Shown here: positions 56,015 through 64,000 of the stretch, one piece after another
Position numbering within the stretch: position 1 is the first letter of the stretch
Layout: every line of letters starts with the position of its first letter
Assembly (NCBI RefSeq): GCF_014839805.1
Contig: NC_051139.1
Location: forward strand, 3,410,001-3,474,000
DNA: 64,000 nucleotides
Source: Manduca sexta
Taxonomy: Eukaryota > Arthropoda > Insecta > Lepidoptera > Sphingidae
Direction: 5' to 3'
Notes under the pieces: model-generated
Seen by the model: only the letters and a program-made list of their open reading frames with translations
What the model was told of the DNA's origin: nothing
Database searches by the model: none
Made by a program: the position numbers and the translations under genes

Positions 56015-56155
56015 AGATATTGTAACTGACTTTTTGGACGGTCAACACTTGAGTCCCACCCTCTCCATTAATGTTGCAAAGTCTTCGAAACATCAGCAGT
56101 AAATTATAATATAATAATCGCGATAAAATTCGAAAAATAGTTAATTTCAATAATA
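56015..56155. repeat. Family F copy 4
   Basis: GATATTGTAACTGACTTTTTGG, GCAAAGTCTTCGAAACATC and CGATAAAATTCGAAAAATAG align with copies at 42005 and 4666. The C-run core is diverged. Confidence 0.75.
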
Positions 56156-56226
56156 TCTTTCTTATACGTGTTGCTCAATAGAAATTCATTTGGATGATAA
56201 TTATTCGTCATTACTTATTTATTACA

Positions 56227-56346
56227 AGGTGGACGGACGACCTGGCTAAGGCCGCGGGAAGTCGCTGGATGCAGGCCGTTTCCAACAGGTCGACGTGGAG
56301 ATCCTTGGGGGAGGCCTATGTTCAGCAGTGGACTTCCTGTGGCTGA
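56227..56346 (+). pseudogene. RTE-like LINE ORF, C-terminal 39 codons intact (relic 3)
   Basis: An uninterrupted frame reads RWTDDLAKAAGSRWMQAV, then RSTWRSLGEAYVQQWTSCG and TGA. Directly after it comes the ATGATGATGATGA tail. This is the extreme C-terminus and 3' end of an RTE-type LINE, 5' truncated after less than 150 bp as is usual for such copies. It is the least decayed of three relics in the window. Confidence 0.85.
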
Positions 56347-57189
56347 GATGATGATGATGACTTATTTATTAACTTGTACAATTTTTAAATAGTATTTTGG
56401 TACTTTTAACACTATAACTGCATAATATAAATGAAATAAGGAATCTCGAAATTTTTATTAACATGAGTTGCTTTAACGAATCACTTATAAAAAAATATAG
56501 ATTATATCGTCCATTTAGATATCTAATTGCTTAACCATGTAGTCATACAATCTGTCCAATAGTAATCTTATCTTTATTATTTGTATGTCTATCTTAAGCA
56601 TTGACATATATCTATAGACACGAACATACATATAAACTATTTGTTCAAAATCTGAACTAAAACGGCAATCAAAACGTCGCTGTTATAATCTATTTATTCA
56701 CTTGAACAACAAATAATTTTACTTTTTCGACTAATATTTTTTATTCACGTCCAGGTTTAGATTTAGACTCGAGTTCTTATATTATGAGCGCGACTCCGAA
56801 CATAACCACACGCTGTCATGTTGAAATCATACTTAAGTCAGGTGTACCGATTGCAGTACAGTTGATTCGAACACAATAAGTGTACGGGACGCAAGATCTA
56901 GTATGTAGTAGGTACATATAGTATATCGATGATCTTAATATATTGAACGAATAATACGATTTTGTATCCATTATTTAGTAGACTTATCCCACAGTACTAA
57001 TTGAGAATATAATCCCAACAAAATAAACATAAATTTCACTTACGAAATAAAACATTAAAAGTCAATTAGTATCTAATAATGATTTAGTTTGCACTTAATT
57101 CGCAATGCAATTATACAATGAATTTTCGAATAAAGTAATCCTTAATACAATATTTAGATATTATAATGTATAGGTATATTATATAAAAA
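56347..57189. other. Intergenic AT-rich DNA; no gene seen
   Basis: No supported exon, RNA gene or repeat. Confidence 0.3.
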
Positions 57190-57510
57190 AGCGGCGATAG
57201 CCTAGTTAGGTGTGGAACAGACTGCCGAGACGAATGTCCGCGGGTTCAAACCCCAAGGGAACACACCTTTGATTTTTCTAAGATTATGTGTGTATTCTTT
57301 GTGAATTATCGCTTGCTTTAACGGTGAAGGAAAACATCGTGAGGAAACCTGCTTACCTGAGAAATTCTCTATTGGAATTTTGAGGGTGTGTGAAGTCTAC
57401 CAATCTGCACTAAGCCAGCGTGGTGGACTAAGGCCTAATCCCTCCCAGTAGTAGAGAAGCCTCGTGCCCAGCAATGGGACAGTATATAATACAGGGCTGA
57501 AATTATTATG
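57190..57510 (+). repeat. SINE family B copy, full length
   Basis: Head GCGGCGATAGCCTAGTTAGG with box B GGTTCAAACCC, body, and tail ACAGGGCTGAAATTATTATG. Few differences from the copy at 30983. Confidence 0.92.
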
Positions 57511-59022
57511 TACAGCTCTCAGGTCTCCAGCATATGAATCTATGTGGGTTGACGAATTGAGTTGAGATTAGGTTGACGACAGGGCATCATGCCATTTATA
57601 AGAACTTAAGGCAATTAAAAAAAAAATATGTGCAATTCAGACTTCTAGAAAACAGGTAAATAACAAGTTAATCTGTTCATTACCTGATAAAAAAACATTT
57701 TAAAAGTGTCATCAAAATGATTATAATACCGTCATTGTTCTGAGATACAGATTTATTATTTACAAAACATAAACAACTGTTCAAGTCATTCAGTACACCT
57801 CAGTTGTAAAGAATAAAATGTCAGCTGTTTTATACCAACCAATTTTAAAAAAATATTTTAATTCTAAATCCAACTAATGGAAAATATTTTGTAGTGGATT
57901 TGATCCTTGCAAAAATAAATATCTTCTGTAATATTTATTTTATTAAGCGACACGGTGCGCCGTTTTTATCAAATAATTTACTTCGTCGTCTCCCCCTTTT
58001 TTGCGCAGAAGCCGAGTGCAAACATAATAAATGCTGTTTTGGTTTGTTCTTAAAATTATTTTTTCGCAAGTTTGTTATAAGCGACGTCATAAAACCCACA
58101 ACAAACGGCCTGCGTGTCCTACAGGTTTAAAGGACGCTGAAAAGCCTAAAATTGGTCTGAGAGTAGAATTTGTTGAAGCACTTACAAGATCGTCTAATAT
58201 ATTTTTGAATCCCACTGATATTATTATTTAGGTAAATCCTTGTAATTCTAGCACCAATGATAAATTCCATAATCGAGGTTCCATAATCTATCAAATGTCG
58301 CTTAGTTGTGCTAAATCCAGAATGTAGAAGGAATTAAAAATTTTACTATAATTTTTTTAATTATTTTTCAAAGTACTGAAATATAGAACTAATCTCGGAC
58401 GAAATTCTCCCTTAGCGAGACTTACTACCACCTATAATACTTGACACAGACTGCTTGATCTCGATATTTTTCGTGACCTAACACCGTCATTCAGAAAAAA
58501 AACTCTTACCGTTATAATTTTGGTGGTAGATATTCTTCCCATTAAGCTCACAATTATTTTCTTTCTTTGTTCTCACTTGTTTGTTCTTTTCTTCTTTACT
58601 CTTCTCTTTTTCTCTTCCAGACACACTTCTCTTAAAATTGTATTATAGTTTCGAATAGGAGAGAGGAAAGAGGGAGTGGAAAGATGAGGAAAAACGTAGT
58701 TATTATTTTTGTTCGTTAAAATGTCACTAGCGGAAGATATTATTCTAAATTTACTTTATATATTTTTGTTCGCATTGTTATGTCTAAATAATTCCCACAG
58801 AAGACATAAAGAGATGTTCAACTTAGGCTATTCAGTATAAGAATGTTAATTTTTAATGACTAGTCTAGACGATGTAATATAGTTTATTTTATATTTTTAA
58901 ATGGCTATATAGTATTTAAAGACCAATATTTTTATTCCTGCCTCAAAAATCTAATTCAGTATATTCCTAGCTAGTATTATTTGATAGTATATTAAGCAGG
59001 AATGTAGGAAATGTTGAAGCAA
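57511..59022. other. Intergenic AT-rich DNA; no gene seen
   Basis: Overlapping open frames at 57894-58231 show no domain. Pyrimidine-rich run at 58555-58625. Nothing recognised. Confidence 0.3.
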
Positions 59023-59332
59023 ATAATTTTATTGCATTGAATGACGAGACGAGCTTGCCTTTCGCCTGATGGTAAGCGATACGACCGCCCATAAACAGTA
59101 GAAACACCATCCAACACCTTGAATTACAAAGTATTGTATGGTATTTGACTGCGCTTGCCATCCTAAGACATGACATGTTCAGTCTTACTATGTCCAGTAG
59201 TTACACTGGCTACAATGTCCTTCAAACCGGAACACAACAGTGACTACACACTGCTGCTTGGCGGTAGAGATAGACATTGCGGTGGTACCTACCCAGGCGG
59301 ACTCTCACATATAAGAGACCTACCACCAGTAT
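59023..59332 (-). repeat. Interspersed repeat family D, copy 4 (reverse)
   Basis: Full reverse copy from the complement of the A tail (TTTTATTGCATTGAATGACG) to GAGACCTACCACCAGTA at the right. Close to the copy at 22768. Confidence 0.88.
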
Positions 59333-59463
59333 AAATGTTTTTTTAGAAGTCCTGGTCGCGTAGAATGCGAATGACTATAATTTTTTTTTATTTATTGGTA
59401 TGTTGGTGACAAAGTATAAGAAAAAATTACTTACATCGAAATACTCCTACATTATTAATAAAC

Positions 59464-59585
59464 TGTTGCGTAGCCGAACGGAGAGACAAGTGAAACGATT
59501 GCTTGCTAATGACAAACTGTTTAATGCATGACAGTAGGAGCGGGGCGTAGCCACATAACTACAATACGTAGGTACATACACCACA
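59464..59585 (-). repeat. 3' LTR (left end of the element on the plus strand)
   Basis: 122 bp, base-for-base identical to 63637-63758. Begins TGTTGCGTAGCC and ends TACACCACA on the plus strand. Identity of the two LTRs implies a recent insertion or gene conversion. Confidence 0.98.
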
Positions 59586-59596
59586 TTCCCTCCCCA
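59586..59596 (-). other. Polypurine tract
   Basis: The sense strand reads TGGGGAGGGAA immediately before the 3' LTR, the expected plus-strand primer. Confidence 0.85.
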
Positions 59597-59703
59597 ACAG
59601 TTCCCGAAACTTCAATTTACTATATTAACTACAATATAATATTACTATCTAATACCCCTAGAAAAATCTCTTATAATCTATTGTCGGAATATTCCGCAAG
59701 AGC

Positions 59704-60731
59704 CTAGACGTATGTCTTGAGGACGTTGCTTTCGTCCTCCACGTCGTTCCCGTCTTGTAAGTCAACGTACTCAGGTTTGGAAATGCGATCACACATTTCA
59801 ATACCACATCTATATAGTACTAATTGATTTTTGTGTTTCTTTATATGTGCGAGTGACAAATTGTCTTTCACTAGGTACATAACTTTACCTAAGCGTTTTA
59901 AAACTGTACCATTACGCCAACAAAATGTATTCATGTTTTTAAATTTTTTATACAATATTTGATCCCCACTAACGAAAGTTTGATTATTTTTCCCGCCATA
60001 ATTTCTACTCTGTAAACACTGTTTAGATTTCACATTATGAGTAAGCGATGTGGAAGCCGGCGACGCTGTTTTTATAGGGTTAATCAAATCTAAATGTGAT
60101 CGGAGGTTTTTTCCAAAAACAAGTTGAGACGGTGAAATCCCGGTAACCGAATGTATTGAATTCCGGTAGTCAAAAAGATATTTTAGTAACATACGTTTGC
60201 CATCCCTGCTGTTGTTTGTACTTAAAAGACTACATTTAATACCTTTTTTGACAATTTTCACGTAGCTTTCGGCTTGGCCGTTGCTAGCGGGATGATATGC
60301 TGGTGACGTTATGTGTGAAATTCCATTGGATAAACAAAACTTTTGAAATTCTTGTGACACGAAAGCCAGCCCATTATCACTGACTATTGTATGTGGCACA
60401 CCAAAACGCGACATAAAGTCGTATATTTTGTCGAGTACGGAATTAGAAGTAGTCGTGTTACCCATATCGTAAACTTCCACCCACTTAGAGTATGCATCAA
60501 CAATGACTAGGTAGTTGCGATTGTTTATAGGGCCCAGCAAATCTATATGAACACGATAAAAGGGTTGGGGAGGGAAAGGCCAGGGGGCCAAAGGGGCGCG
60601 GGGTGGCGTCGGACGCAATTGAGTGCATATACTACATGCGCCAATAATTTTTTCTATTTCACTATCTATCCCGGGAAACCAAAAACGCGACCGGGCCTCC
60701 GCTTTAGTTTTTTACAATCCCTAAGTGTGAC
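59704..60731 (-). pseudogene. Integrase region of pol (frame-disrupted at its N-terminal part)
   Basis: The open frame 59704-60618 holds the catalytic core: Asp in HIDLLGP, Asp in IVSDNGLAF and Glu in GQAESYV with 35 residues between the last two (D,D35E), the integrase signature for joining cDNA ends to host DNA. Upstream in the same frame a CxxC (near 60635) belongs to the HHCC zinc-binding region, but its HxxxH half lies in another frame. A length change in the A-run at about 60703-60709 separates them. The TTG at 60618 is internal. The C-terminal part is basic and has no chromodomain; the frame ends 105-120 bp before the polypurine tract. Confidence 0.9.
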
Positions 60732-61400
60732 TTATGGAGCTCCGCTAAGATTTTGTGAGGATGCCTCCGGAATTACTATTTTATGCCCACGCATCACACA
60801 GCCATTTTCACAGGAAAGCTGCGTTCGGCACATGTGATAAGGTTTAATTTGCAAGCTACCTACTTTTTTTGGCCAGCCTTTTGAAATATATTTAATAACT
60901 TTATTCAAAACCATATCTTTCTTGGTTTCGTCCCGTAGAACTTCTATGGTAATCAGTGAGGTTCCGTCGATTACGAAATTAACATATGACGCGCGATCTT
61001 CGATATCGGCACAATGTATTCTTTCATCCCTATGCACGGAGGTCGCCTGAGATAGTGTACCAGTGACAGGCAAGTAAGCACGAGACAAAAAATCAGCACA
61101 GTTGTTTCCGCTACGTATATATTCAATTGTATAGTTATATGCGCTAAGGAACATTGCGTACCTTTGTAGACGGTTCGCTGATATCTCTGGTATACCCCGA
61201 TATGGCCCGAATATAACAATAAGCGGTTTATGATCCGTTCTTAAAACAAATGGGCGGGATCTGCCATATAAATACTGGTGAAATCGTCTCACCCCGAAGA
61301 TAATTTCTGTGGCTTCTTTTTGAATTTGCGAATATCGTTTCTCGGCCGCGTTTAATGTCCGAGAAGCGAACGAAATAGGCCGTTCTGTACCATCCTCGCA
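60732..61400 (-). pseudogene. RNase H and start of integrase (continuation of pol after the stop)
   Basis: In the frame of the preceding ORF, sequence resumes right after the TAA with ERPISFASRTLNAAEKRYSQ and the TDHKPLIV block (RNase H), then a linker. It loses frame near 60770-60790, where the frame runs to a stop at 60732. The GTG at 61292 that starts the longest called frame is internal and not a real start. The protein made from this copy would end at 61401, so RNase H is incomplete. Confidence 0.88.
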
Positions 61401-63587
61401 TTATTGCGACAAGATTGCACCTAACCCATACGGGGATGCATCGACCGTCAAAATAATTTGCGCGTCAGGATCGTAATGAGCCAGTACTTGATCCGACGCC
61501 AGTATGGATTTTATCCTGCAAAAAGCATCATTATGTAATTTATGCCAAGACCATTTGGTTCCTTTTTTCAGCAGGTCATATAAGGGACTAAGTATACTTG
61601 AAGCGCTAGGAACAAAGTTTCGGTAATAGTTAACAAGCCCTAAAAATGATTGCAACTTATGTATATCGCTTGGCGCCGGGGCATCTAATATCGCTTTAAC
61701 TTTATCGCCGGATTTCTTCAGACCATGTCTATCTATCACATACCCTAGATAACTGATTTCATTTTGAAAGAAAACACATTTTTCTTTCTGTAACACCAGA
61801 CCCGCATTTTGCAGTCTTTGTAGAACTATTTGCAGTCTTTTTAAATGCAATTCAGTACTATCGGCTGTTACTAAAATGTCGTCAAGCAAACATAACACTC
61901 CGTCCAACCCGGATAAAATCGTATCCATCGCTTTTTGAAAGATAGCAGGCGCGCTCGCTAAACCAAATACCATGCGCGTGTACTTAAATAATCCGCGGTG
62001 GGTATTAATACAGGTCAAACGTTGCGACTCCTCGTCTAGCACAAATTGATTGTAGGCCATAGAAAGGTCTAATTTTGAAAATTGTAAGCCTCCGTGCAAT
62101 TTAGAAAACAACTCATGGATGGTTGGCAGCGGGTATTGTTCTACAATTAAATGCTTGTTTATAGAACATGAATAATCTACACACAGCCTAATCGAACCAT
62201 TCCGCTTCAACACAGGGACTATGGGTGATGCATACTCTGCGTGGTCTGTAGGCTTTAAGATTCCTAAGCCGACTAACCTATCAATTTCTATGTCTATTTT
62301 ATCCCGCAGCGCAAATGCGATGGGACGGGCTTTAAAGAAAACCGGTTTGGCGTTATCTTTTAATTGTAATTTCACTTGGTATTTATTAAATTTCCCTAGC
62401 TTGTCTGAAAATAATTGAGGGAATTGGGTTTGGAGTTCGTTGACTACTGTAATGGAAGTGTTAAGGAAATTACACGGTAACAACTGCAACTTAAATAATG
62501 ATAAAAAGTCCCTGCCTAATAACGGTGGCCCGCCGTCGCGGACAACATACACTTCGAGTTTATGCGTTTCCCGCAAGTACGTTATTGGTAACTGAATGAC
62601 CCCAATAGATTTCATTTGGTTACCTGTGTATGATAGAAGTTGTTTATCGGATTTCGAAACTTTAAAATTACTAAAATATCTTTTATAAGTGTTTTCATTA
62701 ATGACGGTTACCGCGGATCCGCTGTCAATTTCAAATTGAATACCTATATTGCCTATAAACACGCATACCGTCATGGGCTCGCCGCGCAATGTCCGAATAT
62801 TATAACACTTACCATCGTCGCCTGCATCCACATCAACTACCCCCATGTGATTCACATTTTTGCACATTTTACGTAAATGCCCTTTTTTGTTGCACTTATT
62901 GCATTTAAATTTAGCAAAACGACACTGAGCACTTTTGTGATTTGTACGACCACACACTGCACAATTTTCCGTGATGGAACCGCTACAATCTTCGCGATTA
63001 CGACCTTGCGTAATCTTGAACAGCTGATCGACTTGCTGACCGGTAGTCGCCGAGGCGGTCGCGCCGGCCCGAGCGCACCGAACACTGTCTGCAATTTCCA
63101 CTGCTTTCGCCAGGGTTAACGACTCCGTTAACTGAGCGAACAGCTTATCCCTCTCGGGACCTATTAGCAACCCAATGACGAAACGATCTCGTAACGCCTC
63201 TTCTATGTTACTGAATCCACAGTCCGCCGATAATCCCCGAAGCCTTGCCGCCCATTGCTGGTGACTTTCACCTGGTTGCTGGGTCGCTGTATGGAATTTA
63301 TGCCGCTCACCAAACCCATTTCGTTTAGGCGTGAAATGGGCATCTAAGAGTGATATGACGTCTTCATAGGGCAATTCCTGCAACTCTTTAGGCAAGGCGA
63401 GATCCGCAGCGAGCTTGTAGGTCCCGTCCGTGAGTGTTGTCAGTAGCACAGCACGCCTCTTCGTCCCTGTAGGGTCCGATATATCCGTAATATTGTTCGC
63501 TATGAACCATTGTATGATTCGGTTTTTACACGGCTTCCATTCTTGAATACAATGGTCGAAATTAGGCAAAATTCCGCAAAAGGTCAT
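61401..63587 (-). CDS. Gag-protease-reverse transcriptase polyprotein (728 codons, ends at a premature TAA)
   Basis: From ATG 63587 the frame encodes a Gag region (about residues 1-200), two CX2CX4HX4C zinc knuckles (C209-C222 and C229-C242) that bind RNA, an aspartic protease with DSG at 288-290 and LLGRDFL at 356-362, and a reverse transcriptase with KLDLSMAYNQ (505-514), FGLASAPAIFQ (541-551) and catalytic LLDD (567-570). It then enters RNase H (TVDASPYGLGAILSQ, D715) where a TAA at 61401-61403 stops it. The same frame continues after the stop with clear RNase H sequence, so the stop is a nonsense interruption rather than a natural end. Gag and Pol share one frame with no frameshift signal, as in mag-type elements. 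Confidence 0.95.
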   Translation of the reverse strand: MTFCGILPNFDHCIQEWKPCKNRIIQWFIANNITDISDPTGTKRRAVLLTTLTDGTYKLAADLALPKELQELPYEDVISLLDAHFTPKRNGFGERHKFHTATQQPGESHQQWAARLRGLSADCGFSNIEEALRDRFVIGLLIGPERDKLFAQLTESLTLAKAVEIADSVRCARAGATASATTGQQVDQLFKITQGRNREDCSGSITENCAVCGRTNHKSAQCRFAKFKCNKCNKKGHLRKMCKNVNHMGVVDVDAGDDGKCYNIRTLRGEPMTVCVFIGNIGIQFEIDSGSAVTVINENTYKRYFSNFKVSKSDKQLLSYTGNQMKSIGVIQLPITYLRETHKLEVYVVRDGGPPLLGRDFLSLFKLQLLPCNFLNTSITVVNELQTQFPQLFSDKLGKFNKYQVKLQLKDNAKPVFFKARPIAFALRDKIDIEIDRLVGLGILKPTDHAEYASPIVPVLKRNGSIRLCVDYSCSINKHLIVEQYPLPTIHELFSKLHGGLQFSKLDLSMAYNQFVLDEESQRLTCINTHRGLFKYTRMVFGLASAPAIFQKAMDTILSGLDGVLCLLDDILVTADSTELHLKRLQIVLQRLQNAGLVLQKEKCVFFQNEISYLGYVIDRHGLKKSGDKVKAILDAPAPSDIHKLQSFLGLVNYYRNFVPSASSILSPLYDLLKKGTKWSWHKLHNDAFCRIKSILASDQVLAHYDPDAQIILTVDASPYGLGAILSQ

Positions 63588-63625
63588 TTTACAATTTTTT
63601 TTTTTTTTTTTTTATAATGTGGGTA

Positions 63626-63635
63626 CTCGTCGCCA
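63626..63635 (-). other. Primer binding site, complementary to a tRNA-Ser 3' end
   Basis: One base after the 5' LTR the sense strand reads TGGCGACGAG. This is complementary to the ...CUCGUCGCCA end expected of tRNA-Ser(GCU), which begins GACGAG. A 10-nt match is short but sits at the correct place. Confidence 0.7.
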
Positions 63636-63636
63636 A

Positions 63637-63758
63637 TGTTGCGTAGCCGAACGGAGAGACAAGTGAAACGATTGCTTGCTAATGACAAACTGTTTAATGC
63701 ATGACAGTAGGAGCGGGGCGTAGCCACATAACTACAATACGTAGGTACATACACCACA
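63637..63758 (-). repeat. 5' LTR (right end of the element on the plus strand)
   Basis: 122 bp, identical to 59464-59585. On the sense (minus) strand it starts TGTGGTGTATG and ends GGCTACGCAACA. It would contain the promoter, but no clear TATA box is visible. Confidence 0.98.
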
Positions 63759-63763
63759 TAAAC

Positions 63764-64000
63764 AATTTCAATGTACTTGATTTTTTTTATAAGCTATTTA
63801 ATTTATATTTATTCAATTCTAGATCTATTAATACGAGTGACAGAAATGACGCCTAATATTCAAGAAAAATGTTTAGTGTTAGTTTTCCTAGCCGTCTATT
63901 ACAAAGAAAAAATATACAAATGAATAACTAACATTACACCGGGAACCTATCAGACATTTCTCCAAGCAATCGTTTACTGCCGAAGTATTTAAAACCAAAC
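63764..64000. other. Intergenic DNA at the right edge; no gene seen
   Basis: AT-rich flank of the LTR element. No exon or repeat recognised. Confidence 0.3.

Larger units (their letters stand above)
59459..63763 (-). mobile_element. Complete Ty3/gypsy LTR retrotransposon (mag-like), 4,295 bp
   Basis: Two identical 122-bp LTRs (59464-59585 and 63637-63758) with TG...CA ends are flanked by a perfect 5-bp duplication TAAAC (59459-59463 and 63759-63763). On the minus strand the order is 5' LTR, primer binding site, gag with two zinc knuckles, DSG protease, reverse transcriptase, RNase H, integrase, polypurine tract, 3' LTR. The short LTRs, tRNA-Ser-like primer site and fused gag-pol frame fit the mag lineage, first described in Bombyx (family knowledge). 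No envelope frame is present. pol is interrupted after RT, so this copy is not autonomous as written. Confidence 0.97.

Noticed and set aside
59464..63758. Endogenous retrovirus with an envelope gene
   Set aside because: The integrase frame ends close to the polypurine tract and there is no room or open frame for an envelope protein; it is an LTR retrotransposon without env.
1..64000. A previously undescribed multi-gene system
   Set aside because: Apart from the scramblase exons and one tRNA, every recognisable coding sequence belongs to known classes of transposable element; I see no cluster of unexplained genes.

Overview
This is an AT-rich, intron- and transposon-dense stretch of insect nuclear DNA, most probably from a moth or butterfly. 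The reasons are a spliced host gene, several tRNA-headed SINE families of the kind that crowd lepidopteran genomes, short Helitrons ending in CTAG, a non-LTR element whose ORF1 carries a PHD-like finger and a baculovirus-FP-like domain, and a mag-like LTR retrotransposon. I cannot name the species from sequence alone. The phrase 'lepidopteran' rests on recalled resemblance of the repeats, not on a search.

Only two host genes are well supported. At the left edge (955-1664, + strand) lie the last two coding exons of a phospholipid scramblase (PLSCR/scramb family), with a SINE in the final intron and polyadenylation signals downstream. At 55691-55764 (+) there is a tRNA-Thr(AGU) gene with a Pol III T-run terminator. 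Everything else that can be identified is mobile DNA.

Two large retrotransposons dominate the right half. A near full-length non-LTR element (about 47130-52233, +) has ORF1 and an endonuclease/reverse transcriptase ORF2, both interrupted by frameshifts. A complete Ty3/gypsy-type element (59464-63758, -) has two identical 122-bp LTRs, a 5-bp target duplication, a tRNA-Ser-like primer binding site and a polypurine tract. Its gag-protease-RT frame is open, but pol is broken after RT by one in-frame stop and by frame changes before the integrase core.

The remainder is a mosaic of short interspersed elements. There are at least two tRNA-derived SINE families (called A and B here) and two further interspersed families (C and D). 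A short family F has inverted ends but long direct repeats at its borders. hAT-type elements with exact or near-exact 8-bp target duplications occur at 7679-8772, 28714-28913, 36222-36386, 46226-46457 and 54715-54877. There are also small Helitrons and 3' tails of truncated LINEs. Nested insertions give a relative chronology: a hAT element inside a retroposon at 7603-9292, and a LINE tail inside a family C copy at 33849-34840.

I found no operon, CRISPR array, biosynthetic cluster or other undescribed gene system. The most rewarding leads are the frame-broken but young-looking retrotransposons, the hAT families, the paradoxical borders of family F, a repeat carrying two perfect CRE palindromes, and the hairpin next to the tRNA gene. 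Coordinates of diverged repeats are accurate to roughly 5-15 bases.
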